This document shows, one piece after another, positions 1 to 6,813 of a DNA stretch of 20,017 bases; the first letter of the stretch is position 1, and each line of letters opens with the position of its first letter. Both the position numbers and the translations under genes were made by a program. The notes beneath the pieces are model-generated. The model saw nothing but the letters and a program-made list of their open reading frames with translations, did not search any database and was not told the DNA's origin. The stretch covers positions 1 through 20,017 of the forward strand of contig CAYOYK010000044.1 of the NCBI GenBank assembly GCA_964408185.1. Reading direction: 5' to 3'. This DNA comes from CAYOYK01 sp964408185. Lineage in GTDB: Bacteria > Bacillota > Clostridia > Christensenellales > Aristaeellaceae.

Positions 1-53
1 TGACCACCTGCGGCCGCGAGGGCTGCGTCATCGAACTGAAGCTGGCGGAATGA
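1..53 (+). CDS. 3' end of an unidentified protein (partial)
   Basis: The frame whose codons begin at base 3 is open from the window edge to a TGA at 51-53 and encodes TTCGREGCVIELKLAE. The 33-bp gap to the next gene contains that gene's ribosome binding site, so this looks like the tail of an upstream gene in the same orientation. Sixteen residues with two cysteines five apart are too little to name a family. The reading frame is inferred from its position directly before the next gene. Confidence 0.5.
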   Translation, partial: TTCGREGCVIELKLAE

Positions 54-86
54 CCCGCCGCGCAAGCACGGAAGGGAGGGCGTGGG

Positions 87-971
87 ATGAGCGTGGTAAA
101 GCGTCCCTATCGGAGCCTGGTGGATTTTCCCGCGGTGCGGCGGTTCCTGCTACCCCTCTATGAGCGAGACTGGCGCAACGGCGCGCCCGCGCCCTACTTT
201 GAGTATGCGCAGGCCCTCTATTGGACAGACCAGAGCCAGACCCACCGCATCGCCCTCTGGGAGGACGAAGGCCGCCTGGTGGCCCTGTGCTTTTACGAGA
301 CGCAAATCGGCGAGGCGTACTTCAACCTTGACCCCGCCTACGCGCGCCTAGCCCCGGAGCTGCTGGCGCACGCCGAGAGCCGCCTGCGGGCCGACGACGG
401 CGGGCTGGAGCTGGTGCTATTCGGCGCGCAAACGGCCATGCTGGACGCGGCGCGCGCCGCCGGGTACGAGGAGCGCAGCCGCTGGACGGAGGGCGTGCTG
501 GATTTGACCGGCGGCCTGCCGCAATACGCGCTGCCGGAGGGCTATGCCTTCGTGCCGCCAGGACAAATCGACATGCGCAGGATGATTGACGCCTCCTGGC
601 GGGGCTTCAACCACGACCTGCCCGCCGAGGGCGGCGTGGAGCGGGGCTATCATTTGCAGGCCGCGCCGAACGCCACCCCCGAGCTGGACGTGGTGGTGCA
701 GACCGACGCGGGCGAATACGCCGCATACGCGGGCATGTGGTGGACGCCCGAGAACCGGCTGGCCTACCTGGAGCCGCTGTGCACCGTGCCGGAGCATCGG
801 CGGCGCGGGCTGGCCTCGGCCGTCATCAGCGAGATGGCCCGCCGCGTGCGTCCGCTGGGCGCCACGCACATGACCGGCGGCGACAACCCCTTCTATTTTG
901 CCATCGGCTACAAGCCCGGCTTTGTGCGCACCGTATGGCGCAAGCCGGAGCCGGAAAGGAGCGACACATGA
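87..971 (+). CDS. GNAT-family N-acetyltransferase
   Basis: Predicted acetyl-CoA-dependent acyltransferase of 294 residues. The C-terminal half (about 150-290) holds the recognisable GNAT fold: LAYLEPLCTVPEHRRRGLA at about 229-247 is motif A with the R/Q-x-x-G-x-G/A pyrophosphate-binding loop, and GGDNPFYFAIGYKP follows as the typical 'N-x-x-x-x-x-Y-x-x-x-GF' end. The N-terminal half (EGRLVALCFYE, then a block ending in AAGYEERSRW) looks like a second, degenerate GNAT domain, so this is probably a tandem-GNAT protein. ATG 87 is chosen because GGGAGGG (74-80) lies six bases upstream. The stop overlaps the next start (ATGA), so the two genes are translationally coupled. The substrate cannot be told from sequence. 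Confidence 0.85.
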   Translation: MSVVKRPYRSLVDFPAVRRFLLPLYERDWRNGAPAPYFEYAQALYWTDQSQTHRIALWEDEGRLVALCFYETQIGEAYFNLDPAYARLAPELLAHAESRLRADDGGLELVLFGAQTAMLDAARAAGYEERSRWTEGVLDLTGGLPQYALPEGYAFVPPGQIDMRRMIDASWRGFNHDLPAEGGVERGYHLQAAPNATPELDVVVQTDAGEYAAYAGMWWTPENRLAYLEPLCTVPEHRRRGLASAVISEMARRVRPLGATHMTGGDNPFYFAIGYKPGFVRTVWRKPEPERSDT

Positions 972-1246
972 GCAAGACCCTTCGCGCGCTGCCCTGGATA
1001 CTACTGGCCGTTACGGTGATTGCCGCCGTGGCGGGATACTTCCTGCTGCCGGATACGCTCACGGTGCAGATTACGGCGGACGGCTCGGCGGGCAATCGCC
1101 TGCCCAAGCTGCCGGCGCTGCTCATCCCCGTGGCGCTGGCGGTGCTGGGCGCGGTGTGGAGCCGCGACCAGGGCAACGGCAAGGCCCTGGCGGTGAGCGT
1201 CGTTGCGCTCGTGATGCTGGCGCTTACGTTCGTGTTCAACCTGTAA
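968..1246 (+). CDS. Small DUF1648-like membrane protein
   Basis: A 92-residue protein whose ATG overlaps the TGA of the acetyltransferase gene. It has three hydrophobic segments: about 8-27, about 46-62 and about 73-91. Between the first and second is the stretch LLPDTLTVQITADGSAGNRLPK, shown here as LLPDTLTVQ and DGSAGNRLPK, which fits the 'P-x-x-(I/V)P-x-H-(W/F)-x-x-x-G-x-x-(D/N)-x-x-x-(S/P)-K' pattern of DUF1648 proteins. That domain is the N-terminal part of SdpI-like immunity/signalling proteins. The full SdpI domain is absent, so no immunity function should be assumed. An open frame extends upstream inside the previous gene, but the ATG at 968 gives a proper membrane-protein N-terminus. 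Confidence 0.7.
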   Translation: MSKTLRALPWILLAVTVIAAVAGYFLLPDTLTVQITADGSAGNRLPKLPALLIPVALAVLGAVWSRDQGNGKALAVSVVALVMLALTFVFNL

Positions 1247-1250
1247 GCGA

Positions 1251-1273
1251 GACGAGCGAAAATTTCACTCGTC
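1251..1273. repeat. Imperfect inverted repeat downstream of the DUF1648-like gene
   Basis: GACGAG (1251-1256) and CTCGTC (1268-1273) are complementary, and the arms extend inward through GAA/TTC with one mismatch. It begins four bases after the stop codon and ends two bases before the corA -35 box. It could be a weak terminator for the upstream pair (GGTTGACTTTT follows, not a clean U-run) or a protein site. Confidence 0.35.
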
Positions 1274-1275
1274 GG

Positions 1276-1305
1276 TTGACTTTTCCGCCTCAAAAGGCTT
1301 ATGAT
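1276..1305 (+). promoter_or_regulatory. Sigma-A-type promoter of the corA leader
   Basis: TTGACT (1276-1281) and TATGAT (1300-1305) are separated by 18 bases; each differs from consensus at one position. Transcription should begin near 1312, leaving about 210 nt of untranslated leader before the transporter start. Confidence 0.75.
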
Positions 1306-1311
1306 GAGGCG
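1286..1311. promoter_or_regulatory. Operator-like inverted repeat over the corA -10 box
   Basis: CGCCTCA (1286-1292) and TGAGGCG (1305-1311) form a perfect 7-bp inverted repeat with a 12-base centre. The repeat spans the spacer and the -10 box, the usual place for a repressor site. The right arm also contributes GGCG to the first leader hairpin, so RNA structure is an alternative explanation. Confidence 0.35.
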
Positions 1312-1524
1312 TGGGAGTCCCGGCGCGCACGCGCCGACGCCCCTGAATACTATGACGTGAGGAGGAGCCCTTCGTGGACGCGGACCCGTACAGTAGACCC
1401 GGTTTCCCCACAAATGAATGGCTCCGACAGCCCTGCGGGACGGCGGCATAGCGCCGCGTCCCCGCATATCCGCCTGCCGGAAGCCCGCCGCGTACCGCGG
1501 CGAACGGAAAGGCAGGTTTTTTGT
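1312..1524 (+). promoter_or_regulatory. Structured 5' leader of corA, candidate metal-responsive riboswitch/attenuator (class not recognised)
   Basis: The leader folds by eye into several helices. Hairpin I pairs GGCGU (1308-1312) with ACGCC (1337-1341) and CGGCGC with GCGCCG inside. Domain II pairs GGAGCC (1364-1369) with GGCUCC (1420-1425), and inside it GUGG (1374-1377) with CCAC (1408-1411). Hairpin III is a strong stem at about 1434-1466. The leader ends in an intrinsic terminator (1473-1522). Long leader plus terminator at the start codon is the architecture of transcription-attenuating riboswitches, and the gene encodes a divalent-metal transporter. I could not convincingly align it to the M-box, NiCo or yybP-ykoY consensuses that I remember; a short stretch at 1416-1431 loosely resembles an M-box segment. 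Function is inference. Confidence 0.55.
1473..1522 (+). terminator. Intrinsic terminator abutting the corA start codon
   Basis: CCTGCC (1473-1478) pairs with GGCAGG (1511-1516). Inside, CGCCGCG (1486-1492) pairs with CGCGGCG (1496-1502) around a 3-nt loop. Six Ts (1517-1522) follow directly, and the TTG start is at 1525. The descending arm contains the only ribosome-binding-like bases (GGAAAGGCAGG), so when this hairpin forms it would stop transcription and also hide the translation start. Confidence 0.75.
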
Positions 1525-2457
1525 TTGAAGAAGATTTATCTGACCGTTGAGGACCATCTCACCGAAATCAACACCTTTGAGAAGGGCTGCTGGATTCACC
1601 TGCAAAACCCCACCCGCGAGGAGATAGACGGCCTGAACGCGCGCTTCGCGCTCGACCCCACCTATCTGCAAGCCGCGCTGGACGAGGAGGAGAGCGCCCG
1701 CATCGAGCGCGAGGACGACCAGACGCTCATCATCGTGGACATTCCCTATGTGGAGAGCGACGGAAACGGATACAGCTACTCCACCATCCCCATGGGCATC
1801 ATCATGGTGGACGATGTGATCATCACCGTCTCCACGCGCGAAACGCCCATTATTACCGATTTTACCGAGGAGCGCATCCGCGGCTTTTGGACGTTCAAGC
1901 GCACGCGGTTTATCCTGCAGCTCCTGTACCGCAACGCGGGGCGGTTCCTCGCGTACCTCAAGCAGATCGACAAGGCCAGCATGTTTGTGCAGGAGCGCCT
2001 GCAGGCCAGCATGCGCAACCGCGAGCTGCTGCAAATGATGAAGCTGGAAAAATCCCTCGTGTTCTTTTCCACGTCGCTTAAGGGCAACGAAATGGTCATG
2101 GAAAAGCTGATGCGCACCGATATGCTGCGCAAATACCCGGAGGACGCCGACCTGCTGGACGACGTCATTGTTGAAAACAAGCAGGCCATTGAGATGTGCG
2201 CCATCTACCGCGATATCATGAGCGGCACGATGGACGCGTTCGCCTCCATTATCAGCAACAACCTCAACATCGTAATGAAGATCCTCACCAGCCTGACCGT
2301 GGTGCTGGCGATTCCCACGCTGTTTGCCTCGTACTGGGGCATGAACACCAGCGTGCCGTGGCAGAATACCATCAGCGGGTTTTGGATTGTGCTGGGCATG
2401 AGCGTCGTGGCCAGCGGGGCGGCGTTCTTCCTCCTGTGGAAGAAAAAGATGTTCTAA
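1525..2457 (+). CDS. corA: CorA-family divalent metal (Mg2+/Co2+) transporter
   Basis: Inner-membrane channel of the CorA family, 310 residues from the proposed TTG start (MKKIYLTVED). A long acidic/helical cytoplasmic domain (about 1-245) precedes two C-terminal membrane helices (about 251-271 and 284-304). The family signature GMN is at 272-274 (YWGMNTSVPW), and the tail is basic (KKK). The frame stays open far upstream through the leader, but that stretch is arginine/proline-rich and unlike CorA. There is no ATG near the conserved N-terminus, so TTG 1525 is the best start; AGG at 1514-1516 gives a modest Shine-Dalgarno. The gene has its own promoter and a terminator-containing leader, and a terminator follows it, so it is monocistronic. 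Which metal it carries cannot be decided from the GMN motif alone. Confidence 0.88.
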   Translation: MKKIYLTVEDHLTEINTFEKGCWIHLQNPTREEIDGLNARFALDPTYLQAALDEEESARIEREDDQTLIIVDIPYVESDGNGYSYSTIPMGIIMVDDVIITVSTRETPIITDFTEERIRGFWTFKRTRFILQLLYRNAGRFLAYLKQIDKASMFVQERLQASMRNRELLQMMKLEKSLVFFSTSLKGNEMVMEKLMRTDMLRKYPEDADLLDDVIVENKQAIEMCAIYRDIMSGTMDAFASIISNNLNIVMKILTSLTVVLAIPTLFASYWGMNTSVPWQNTISGFWIVLGMSVVASGAAFFLLWKKKMF

Positions 2458-2464
2458 GCCCTTT

Positions 2465-2500
2465 GGCGGACGGCTCCCTATGCGAGCGCCCGCCTTTTTT
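2465..2500 (+). terminator. Intrinsic terminator after corA
   Basis: GGCGG (2465-2469) pairs with CCGCC (2490-2494) and an inner GCUC/GAGC extends the stem. Six Ts follow (2495-2500). It begins eight bases after the corA stop. Confidence 0.8.
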
Positions 2501-2521
2501 AGCGGGAGAACAGGAGGCCTT

Positions 2522-3238
2522 ATGCGGACGGTTTTGATCACGGGCGGCAGCCGGGGCGTCGGCGCGGCGGCGGTGCGCGCCTTTGCGCGCGCGGGGTGGC
2601 AGACCGCGTTCACCTATTGCCGCAGCGAGGCGGCCGCCGAGGCCCTCCGCGCCGAGACCGGGGCCGTCGCGCTGCGCGCCGAGCTGGCCGACCGCGCCGA
2701 GGCCGTCTCCGCCGTGGCCGAGGCCCGCAAGCGTCTGATGCATATCGACGCGCTGATCCTCAACGCGGGGATCGCCCACACCGGGCTTGTGACCGACGTA
2801 ACCCCCGATGATTGGAGCCGGCTGCTGGCCGTAGACCTGTCCGCGCCGTTTTACATGGCGCAGGAGGCGATTCCCGGCATGGTGGCGCGGCGGAGCGGAC
2901 GCATCGTGTTCGTATCCAGCATGTGGGGGCAGGTGGGGGCGAGCTGCGAGGCCGCCTATTCCGCCGTCAAGGCCGGGCTCATCGGCCTGAGCAAGGCCCT
3001 CGCCAAGGAGCTGGGGCCCAGCGGCATAACCGTCAACTGCGTATGCCCCGGCTGCATTCGCACCGATATGCTGCGCGGCTATGACGACGCGACATTGACG
3101 GCCCTCGCGGAGGAAACTCCGCTGGGCCGCCTTGGCACGCCGGAGGACGTGGCCGACGCGCTGCTCTTTTTGGCCTCGGACAAGGCCGGGTTTATCACCG
3201 GGCAGACGCTGGGGGTCAACGGGGGCTTTGTGGTATAG
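2522..3238 (+). CDS. SDR-family oxidoreductase (FabG-like 3-oxoacyl-ACP reductase type)
   Basis: Classical short-chain dehydrogenase of 238 residues, the usual length. It has the nucleotide-binding TGGSRGVG (7-14), NAG (81-83), the catalytic serine at 133, and Y146-x-x-x-K150 in YSAVK. The end FITGQTLGVNGGFVV is typical of FabG-like members. The position usually filled by the catalytic Asn (V-N-L) reads V-D-L here (Asp about 105), a common variant. Arg11 of the glycine-rich loop suggests NADPH preference (family knowledge). AGGAGG (2512-2517) sits four bases before ATG 2522; longer open frames upstream cross the corA terminator and are unlikely. It lies alone between two terminators and no fatty-acid genes are near, so a dedicated role in fatty-acid synthesis is not supported. 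The substrate is unknown. Confidence 0.88.
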   Translation: MRTVLITGGSRGVGAAAVRAFARAGWQTAFTYCRSEAAAEALRAETGAVALRAELADRAEAVSAVAEARKRLMHIDALILNAGIAHTGLVTDVTPDDWSRLLAVDLSAPFYMAQEAIPGMVARRSGRIVFVSSMWGQVGASCEAAYSAVKAGLIGLSKALAKELGPSGITVNCVCPGCIRTDMLRGYDDATLTALAEETPLGRLGTPEDVADALLFLASDKAGFITGQTLGVNGGFVV

Positions 3239-3242
3239 CAAA

Positions 3243-3294
3243 GAGCGCCTCAGCAAAGTGGATCTGCCGCTTTGTTGAGGCGCTCTCCGGTTTT
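3243..3294. terminator. Convergent terminator between the SDR gene and hom
   Basis: A 16-bp stem, GAGCGCCTCAGCAAAG (3243-3258) with CTTTGTTGAGGCGCTC (3270-3285), holds one G-T pair and an 11-base loop. On the plus strand TTTT follows at 3291-3294; on the minus strand only TTT follows. It sits between the stops of two converging genes and probably serves both, better for the plus strand. Confidence 0.75.
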
Positions 3295-3300
3295 GTTCTC

Positions 3301-4581
3301 CTATTCCTTCTCCACCCGGATCATGCTCTCCACCGTGGCGATGGCCCCATCCAGATTGGCCATCACCTGCTGCACGGCCTTCTCGCCGGCCTCGTGGGTG
3401 ATGAACACCAGCGGCACGCGGCCGTCCCGCTGCTCGCCCTTCTGCTGCATGGCCGCAATGCTCACGCCCTGATCGGCAAAGCATTTGGTAATGCGGCTCA
3501 GCACGCCCGGCTCGTCCACCGCGCGCAGGCGCAGGTAGTAGGCGCAATGCCAGTCGTCGTCAAACACAAGCGGATGGGCGGGATGCTCGGCGTTTTCGAA
3601 TGTCGGGTAGGGATGCGCGTCGGTGGAGGCGGCCCGCACAAGGTCGCTCACCACGGCGCTGGCCGTGGGGTAATCCCCCGCGCCCCGGCCTTGGAACATC
3701 ATGTCCTCGCAGGCGTGGCCGTGCAGGAATACCGCGTTGAACGAGCCGCTCACGTTGCTCAGCGGGTGCTCGTTGGGGATGAATGTCGGGTGCACGCGAG
3801 CCTCCACCGTGAGGCCGCTGCGCTTGCCGATGGCCAGCAGCTTGAGCGTGTAGCCCAGCTCCTGTCCAAAGGCGATATCCTCCGGGCTGACATGCGTGAT
3901 GCCCTCGACGTAGACGCTCTCAAACGGCACGCGGCCGTGAAACGCGAGGCTTGTGAGAATGCTCAGCTTGTAGGCCGCGTCGAGGCCCTCCACGTCGGCG
4001 GCCGGGTCCGGCTCGGCCAAGCCAAGGCGCTGCGTGTCCCGCAGCACATCCGCGTAGCTCTCGCCCTCCTTGCTCATTCGGGTGAGGATGTAGTTGGTCG
4101 TGCCGTTGACAATTCCGTAGATCTTGCTGATGCGGTTGGCCTGCAGGCTGTCGTTGAGCGCGTGGATCACGGGGATCGCGCCGCAGACGGCGGCCTCAAA
4201 GTACAGGCCCGCGCCGCTTTGCATGGCGGCATGCTGGAGCTCCGGCCAGTGCAGGGCCAGCGCGACCTTGTTGGCCGTGACGACCGTCTTGCCGTTCTCC
4301 AGCGCCTGCTTCATCCATTCGCAGGCGGGATGCTCCCCGCCCAAAAACTCCACCACAATGCGGATCTCCGGGTCGGCAAGCACCTCCTCGGCGCAGGTGG
4401 TCAGCACGCCGTCCGGGATATCGATGCCGCGGTCCTTGTGCACATCGCGCACCAGCACCTTTTTGATGTGAAAGCACAGGCCGGTGCGATGGGCGATCTC
4501 CTTTTCAAAGCCGTGCAGCAGCCGCCACACGCCCCCGCCGATGTTCCCGCAGCCCAGAAAGCCGATGGTCACGTCCTTCAT
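3301..4581 (-). CDS. hom: Homoserine dehydrogenase with C-terminal ACT domain
   Basis: Reduces aspartate-4-semialdehyde to homoserine with NAD(P)H, the branch point to threonine and methionine. It has 426 residues, usual for the monofunctional ACT-containing form. The Rossmann motif GFLGCGNIGGG is at 7-17. VVTANK and VNGTTNYILTRM mark the substrate domain, GRGAGDYPTASAVVSD is the late nucleotide/substrate loop, and YLRLRAVDEPGVLSRI opens an ACT domain expected to bind threonine as feedback inhibitor. ATG 4581 is preferred over an in-frame TTG at 4587, because AGGAGG (4590-4595) is eight bases from the ATG but only two from the TTG. That Shine-Dalgarno overlaps the coaX stop codon, so the two genes are co-transcribed. 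A terminator follows. Confidence 0.95.
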   Translation of the reverse strand: MKDVTIGFLGCGNIGGGVWRLLHGFEKEIAHRTGLCFHIKKVLVRDVHKDRGIDIPDGVLTTCAEEVLADPEIRIVVEFLGGEHPACEWMKQALENGKTVVTANKVALALHWPELQHAAMQSGAGLYFEAAVCGAIPVIHALNDSLQANRISKIYGIVNGTTNYILTRMSKEGESYADVLRDTQRLGLAEPDPAADVEGLDAAYKLSILTSLAFHGRVPFESVYVEGITHVSPEDIAFGQELGYTLKLLAIGKRSGLTVEARVHPTFIPNEHPLSNVSGSFNAVFLHGHACEDMMFQGRGAGDYPTASAVVSDLVRAASTDAHPYPTFENAEHPAHPLVFDDDWHCAYYLRLRAVDEPGVLSRITKCFADQGVSIAAMQQKGEQRDGRVPLVFITHEAGEKAVQQVMANLDGAIATVESMIRVEKE

Positions 4582-4593
4582 ATGCAACGCCTC

Positions 4594-5361
4594 CTAGTGA
4601 TTCCGATTGTACAGTACGCGCAGGCCCTTCAGCGTCAGCAGCCCGTCCAGCTTGTTGATCGTCTGGTCGTCCTGCGCCACCAGCCGCGCCATGCCGCCCG
4701 TGGCGACCACAAACGCGTTGGGCGCGCCCAGCTCCTTGCGGATGCGCCGCACCAGATAATCCACCTGCCCGATGTACCCGTAGATCAGGCCCGCCTGCAG
4801 GTTGGTCACGGTGGTGCGGCCGATGACGCTTTCCGGCTTGACCAGCTCGAAGCGGGGCAGCTTGGCCGCGCCGGATACGAGGGCCTCGCTGGCCAGCTTG
4901 ATGCCCGGACAGATGCAGCCGCCGAGGAAGTTCCCCTGCGCGTCCAGCGCGCCAAATGTGGTGGCGGTGCCAAAATCGATGAACACACACGGCCCGCCGT
5001 ACTGATCGAAAGCGGCCACGGCGTTGGCGATGCGGTCGCTGCCCAGCTCTCGCGGGTTCTCGTACTTGATGTTGATGCCGGTCTTGATGCCGGGGGCCAC
5101 GAACATGGGCGTTATGCCAAAGTAGTTTTTGCACATGTGCTCCAGCGTAAAGTTGATGGTGGGCACCACGCTGGATATCGCCACGCCCTCCACCTGCGCG
5201 CGCTCCACGCCCTCGTGCGCGAACAGATTGCTCAGCAAAATGCCGTACTCGTCCGAGGTATAGGTCTTGCTGGTGGAGATCCGCCAGTATTTTTTCATCT
5301 CCGCGCCCTCAAACAGCGCGGTTTTGATGTTGGTGTTGCCCACGTCCATGGTAAAGATCAT
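4594..5361 (-). CDS. coaX: Type III pantothenate kinase
   Basis: Phosphorylates pantothenate, the first step of coenzyme A synthesis, in the cytoplasm. It has 255 residues, the family length. The ASKHA-fold phosphate-1 motif DVGNTN is at 6-11, GSDRIAN (about 107-113) is the type III pantothenate/adenosine region with its catalytic Asp, and IDFGTATTF is the phosphate-2 motif. The end LKGLRVLYNRN is typical. CoaX enzymes need a monovalent cation and are not feedback-inhibited by CoA (family knowledge). The ATG at 5361 has an AGGAGG about eight bases upstream. The gene lies 27 bp after the ECF S-component gene and its stop overlaps the hom ribosome binding site, so the three form one unit. Confidence 0.95.
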   Translation of the reverse strand: MIFTMDVGNTNIKTALFEGAEMKKYWRISTSKTYTSDEYGILLSNLFAHEGVERAQVEGVAISSVVPTINFTLEHMCKNYFGITPMFVAPGIKTGINIKYENPRELGSDRIANAVAAFDQYGGPCVFIDFGTATTFGALDAQGNFLGGCICPGIKLASEALVSGAAKLPRFELVKPESVIGRTTVTNLQAGLIYGYIGQVDYLVRRIRKELGAPNAFVVATGGMARLVAQDDQTINKLDGLLTLKGLRVLYNRNH

Positions 5362-5388
5362 GCCCGTCCCTCCTGTTTCTCCGCGAGG

Positions 5389-5961
5389 TCAGCGGCTGCG
5401 CAGCTTCTTTAGCGCCGCGAGGATGGGCATGGTGACGACGGCGGCCACCACAGCCTCGCAGGAGCCGGCAATCGCCGCCGTGCCGCCGATCAGCCCCAGC
5501 ACCGGCGCGGAATCAATGCCGCAGAGCACGTAAAACAGCAGCATCAGCCCCAAATAGAACACCGTATTCGTCAGCGACCCGGCCACCGCCGACGTCGCCA
5601 CGGCGATCTGCTCGCGCCTGTGCCCAAAAGCGCGGTACACCAAATGCGTGCTCACGGGCAGCAGCAGGCGCGGCACAAGGCACATCACCAGCACAAGCGC
5701 CGGATTGGCCCCCATCAGCGTCGCCACCAGCGTGCTGGGCTTGAGCAGCGCCGACGCAAAGCTGGTCAGCCCGAAGGCCGCGCCCAGCACCATGCCGTCC
5801 CGCAGGCCCATGAGCAGCGTGCCCACGATCACCGGGATGCAGAGCGTCGTTACGTTGATGAAGCCCAGCGGGATCAGCCCCAGCGGCGTGAAGCCCAGCA
5901 GCACGATCAGCGCGGTAAACAGTGCCAGCAGAACCAGTTCGTTCAGTTTCGCAGATTTCAT
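5389..5961 (-). CDS. panT: ECF transporter S component, predicted pantothenate-specific (PanT-like)
   Basis: A 190-residue integral membrane protein with about six hydrophobic helices. The N-terminus LLALFTALIVLLGFTPLG followed by GFINVTTLCIPVIVG and GLRDGMVLGAAFGLTSF is characteristic of the small-molecule S-components (PF12822 type) that dock on the shared EcfA-EcfT energising module. The substrate call rests on context: it is the first gene of an operon with coaX, and PanT-family S-components are known to be linked to pantothenate kinase genes. No ecfA or ecfT is in the window, fitting a group II ECF system that uses a module encoded elsewhere. ATG 5961 is chosen for GGAGGG (5968-5973) six bases upstream; the frame is open further upstream, but that part is untranslated leader behind a good promoter. 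Confidence 0.8.
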   Translation of the reverse strand: MKSAKLNELVLLALFTALIVLLGFTPLGLIPLGFINVTTLCIPVIVGTLLMGLRDGMVLGAAFGLTSFASALLKPSTLVATLMGANPALVLVMCLVPRLLLPVSTHLVYRAFGHRREQIAVATSAVAGSLTNTVFYLGLMLLFYVLCGIDSAPVLGLIGGTAAIAGSCEAVVAAVVTMPILAALKKLRSR

Positions 5962-6072
5962 ACCTATCCCTCCGTTCGGGTTCACAAGGATACCCGACGA
6001 TCTCCGTCTCCCGACGGGATGAGTCCGGCGGCCGTTGCGCGTCCGACGCGTGCGCTGTCGGCGCGAGCCGCT
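5962..6072 (-). promoter_or_regulatory. Leader of the panT-coaX-hom operon
   Basis: About 110 nt lie between the expected transcription start (near 6072) and the panT ATG. It is GC-rich and contains a CCGTC-GGGA-GACGG hairpin. I see no terminator and recognise no riboswitch class in it. Confidence 0.4.
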
Positions 6073-6078
6073 GTGGCT

Positions 6079-6107
6079 ATTATACGGGATGGCTCCGGGC
6101 TTGTAAA
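6079..6107 (-). promoter_or_regulatory. Promoter of panT-coaX-hom
   Basis: On the minus strand TTTACA (6107-6102) and TATAAT (6084-6079) are 17 bases apart: perfect -10, one mismatch in -35. It lies just beyond the terminator of the efp unit. Confidence 0.8.
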
Positions 6108-6139
6108 GCATTGGAAATGTATTTATGCGCGCGAAACGC

Positions 6140-6169
6140 AAAAGGGCCCGCCGCGCTGATGGCGCGGCG
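6140..6169 (-). terminator. Terminator of the M24 peptidase-efp-CD1247 unit
   Basis: On the minus strand CGCCGCGC (6169-6162), a 5-base loop and GCGCGGCG (6156-6149) form a perfect 8-bp stem. GGGCCC and TTTT (6143-6140) follow. The U-run is short, but the placement between the end of one unit and the promoter of the next supports it. Confidence 0.55.
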
Positions 6170-6354
6170 AACCCCGAAATGCTGATAACCCCTTGCCTGT
6201 GCGTTGCCGCCGCGAACAGCGCCGCGCCGGAGCGCCGGCTGACGCCGCCGCGCGGTTTACGGGGCGCGGTTTGGGGGGCGCTGTTTACAGGCCGCCCCGC
6301 GGCCCGGCAGGCGGCGGCCCTCCCGCAGCCTTGGCCCTTTGCGGCTGAAGGGCG
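6170..6354 (-). other. Non-coding 3' region after the CD1247-like gene
   Basis: About 185 very GC-rich bases between the gene's stop and its presumed terminator. Several short GC palindromes are visible, but no supported gene, promoter or recognised RNA. Confidence 0.4.
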
Positions 6355-6798
6355 TTAGTCTTCGTCGTCCCCGTCGTCGCCCTCGCCCTCGATGACATCG
6401 GGGAAGAAGGGCTTACCGCACTTGGGACAGAGCGGACTCTCCTCAAAGTCGATCTCCTCGGCCTTGAGGGTGACGGACTGCCCGCAGTTGGGGCAATCAA
6501 ACGCGATGGGCTGACGCATATCGGGCGAGTATTCCTCGTCCTCGCCGTCCTCGTCGTCATGGTCGTGCTCCTCGTCGCCGAAAAGCGTCTCCTCCATGTC
6601 GCTCAGATCGTCGTCGATGGACTCCACATACTCGTCCAGCTCGCCGATGTCCGCGTCAAGCTCCTCGATCTTTTGCGCCATGTCGCCGATCAGCTCCAGC
6701 AGCTCGGTAATGAGCTTGGTTTCGTTCTTTTCGGCGGGAAGCTCCATTCCGGCGGCCAGACCGCGCAGATAGTTTGCGCGGTCGCTCAGCTTGCTCAT
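6355..6798 (-). CDS. CD1247-type protein: acidic coiled coil plus zinc ribbon
   Basis: A 147-residue protein. Residues 1-72 are a helical, coiled-coil-prone N-terminus: YLRGLAAGMEL, then heptad-like IEELDADIGELDEYVESIDDDL. A run of Asp/Glu/His follows (about 66-91), then a zinc ribbon with C102-x2-C105 and C124-x2-C127. The tail is again acidic. This is the architecture of the Clostridia family named after C. difficile CD1247, which is often encoded next to efp, as here; its function is not established. GGAG six bases before ATG 6798 supports the start. The gap to efp is 15 bp, so it is co-transcribed. Some databases label relatives as AraC regulators, but no HTH is visible in this one. Confidence 0.8.
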   Translation of the reverse strand: MSKLSDRANYLRGLAAGMELPAEKNETKLITELLELIGDMAQKIEELDADIGELDEYVESIDDDLSDMEETLFGDEEHDHDDEDGEDEEYSPDMRQPIAFDCPNCGQSVTLKAEEIDFEESPLCPKCGKPFFPDVIEGEGDDGDDED

Positions 6799-6813
6799 AA
6801 GCTACTCCTTCGC

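Noticed and set aside
1312..1524. Calling the corA leader a standard M-box
   Set aside because: The GCUGCCC and CAAUGGGUCAACAG segments that I expect of an M-box are not there; only a short loosely similar stretch is. Left as unclassified.
898..1524. Upstream extension of the corA frame
   Set aside because: It runs through the acetyltransferase, the DUF1648-like gene, a promoter and a terminator, and its translation is Arg/Pro-rich and unlike CorA.
3394..5412. A 672-codon plus-strand open frame opposite hom and coaX
   Set aside because: It is the antisense shadow of two well-supported genes in GC-rich DNA, with Ala/His/Arg/Val-rich translation and no domain or ribosome binding site.
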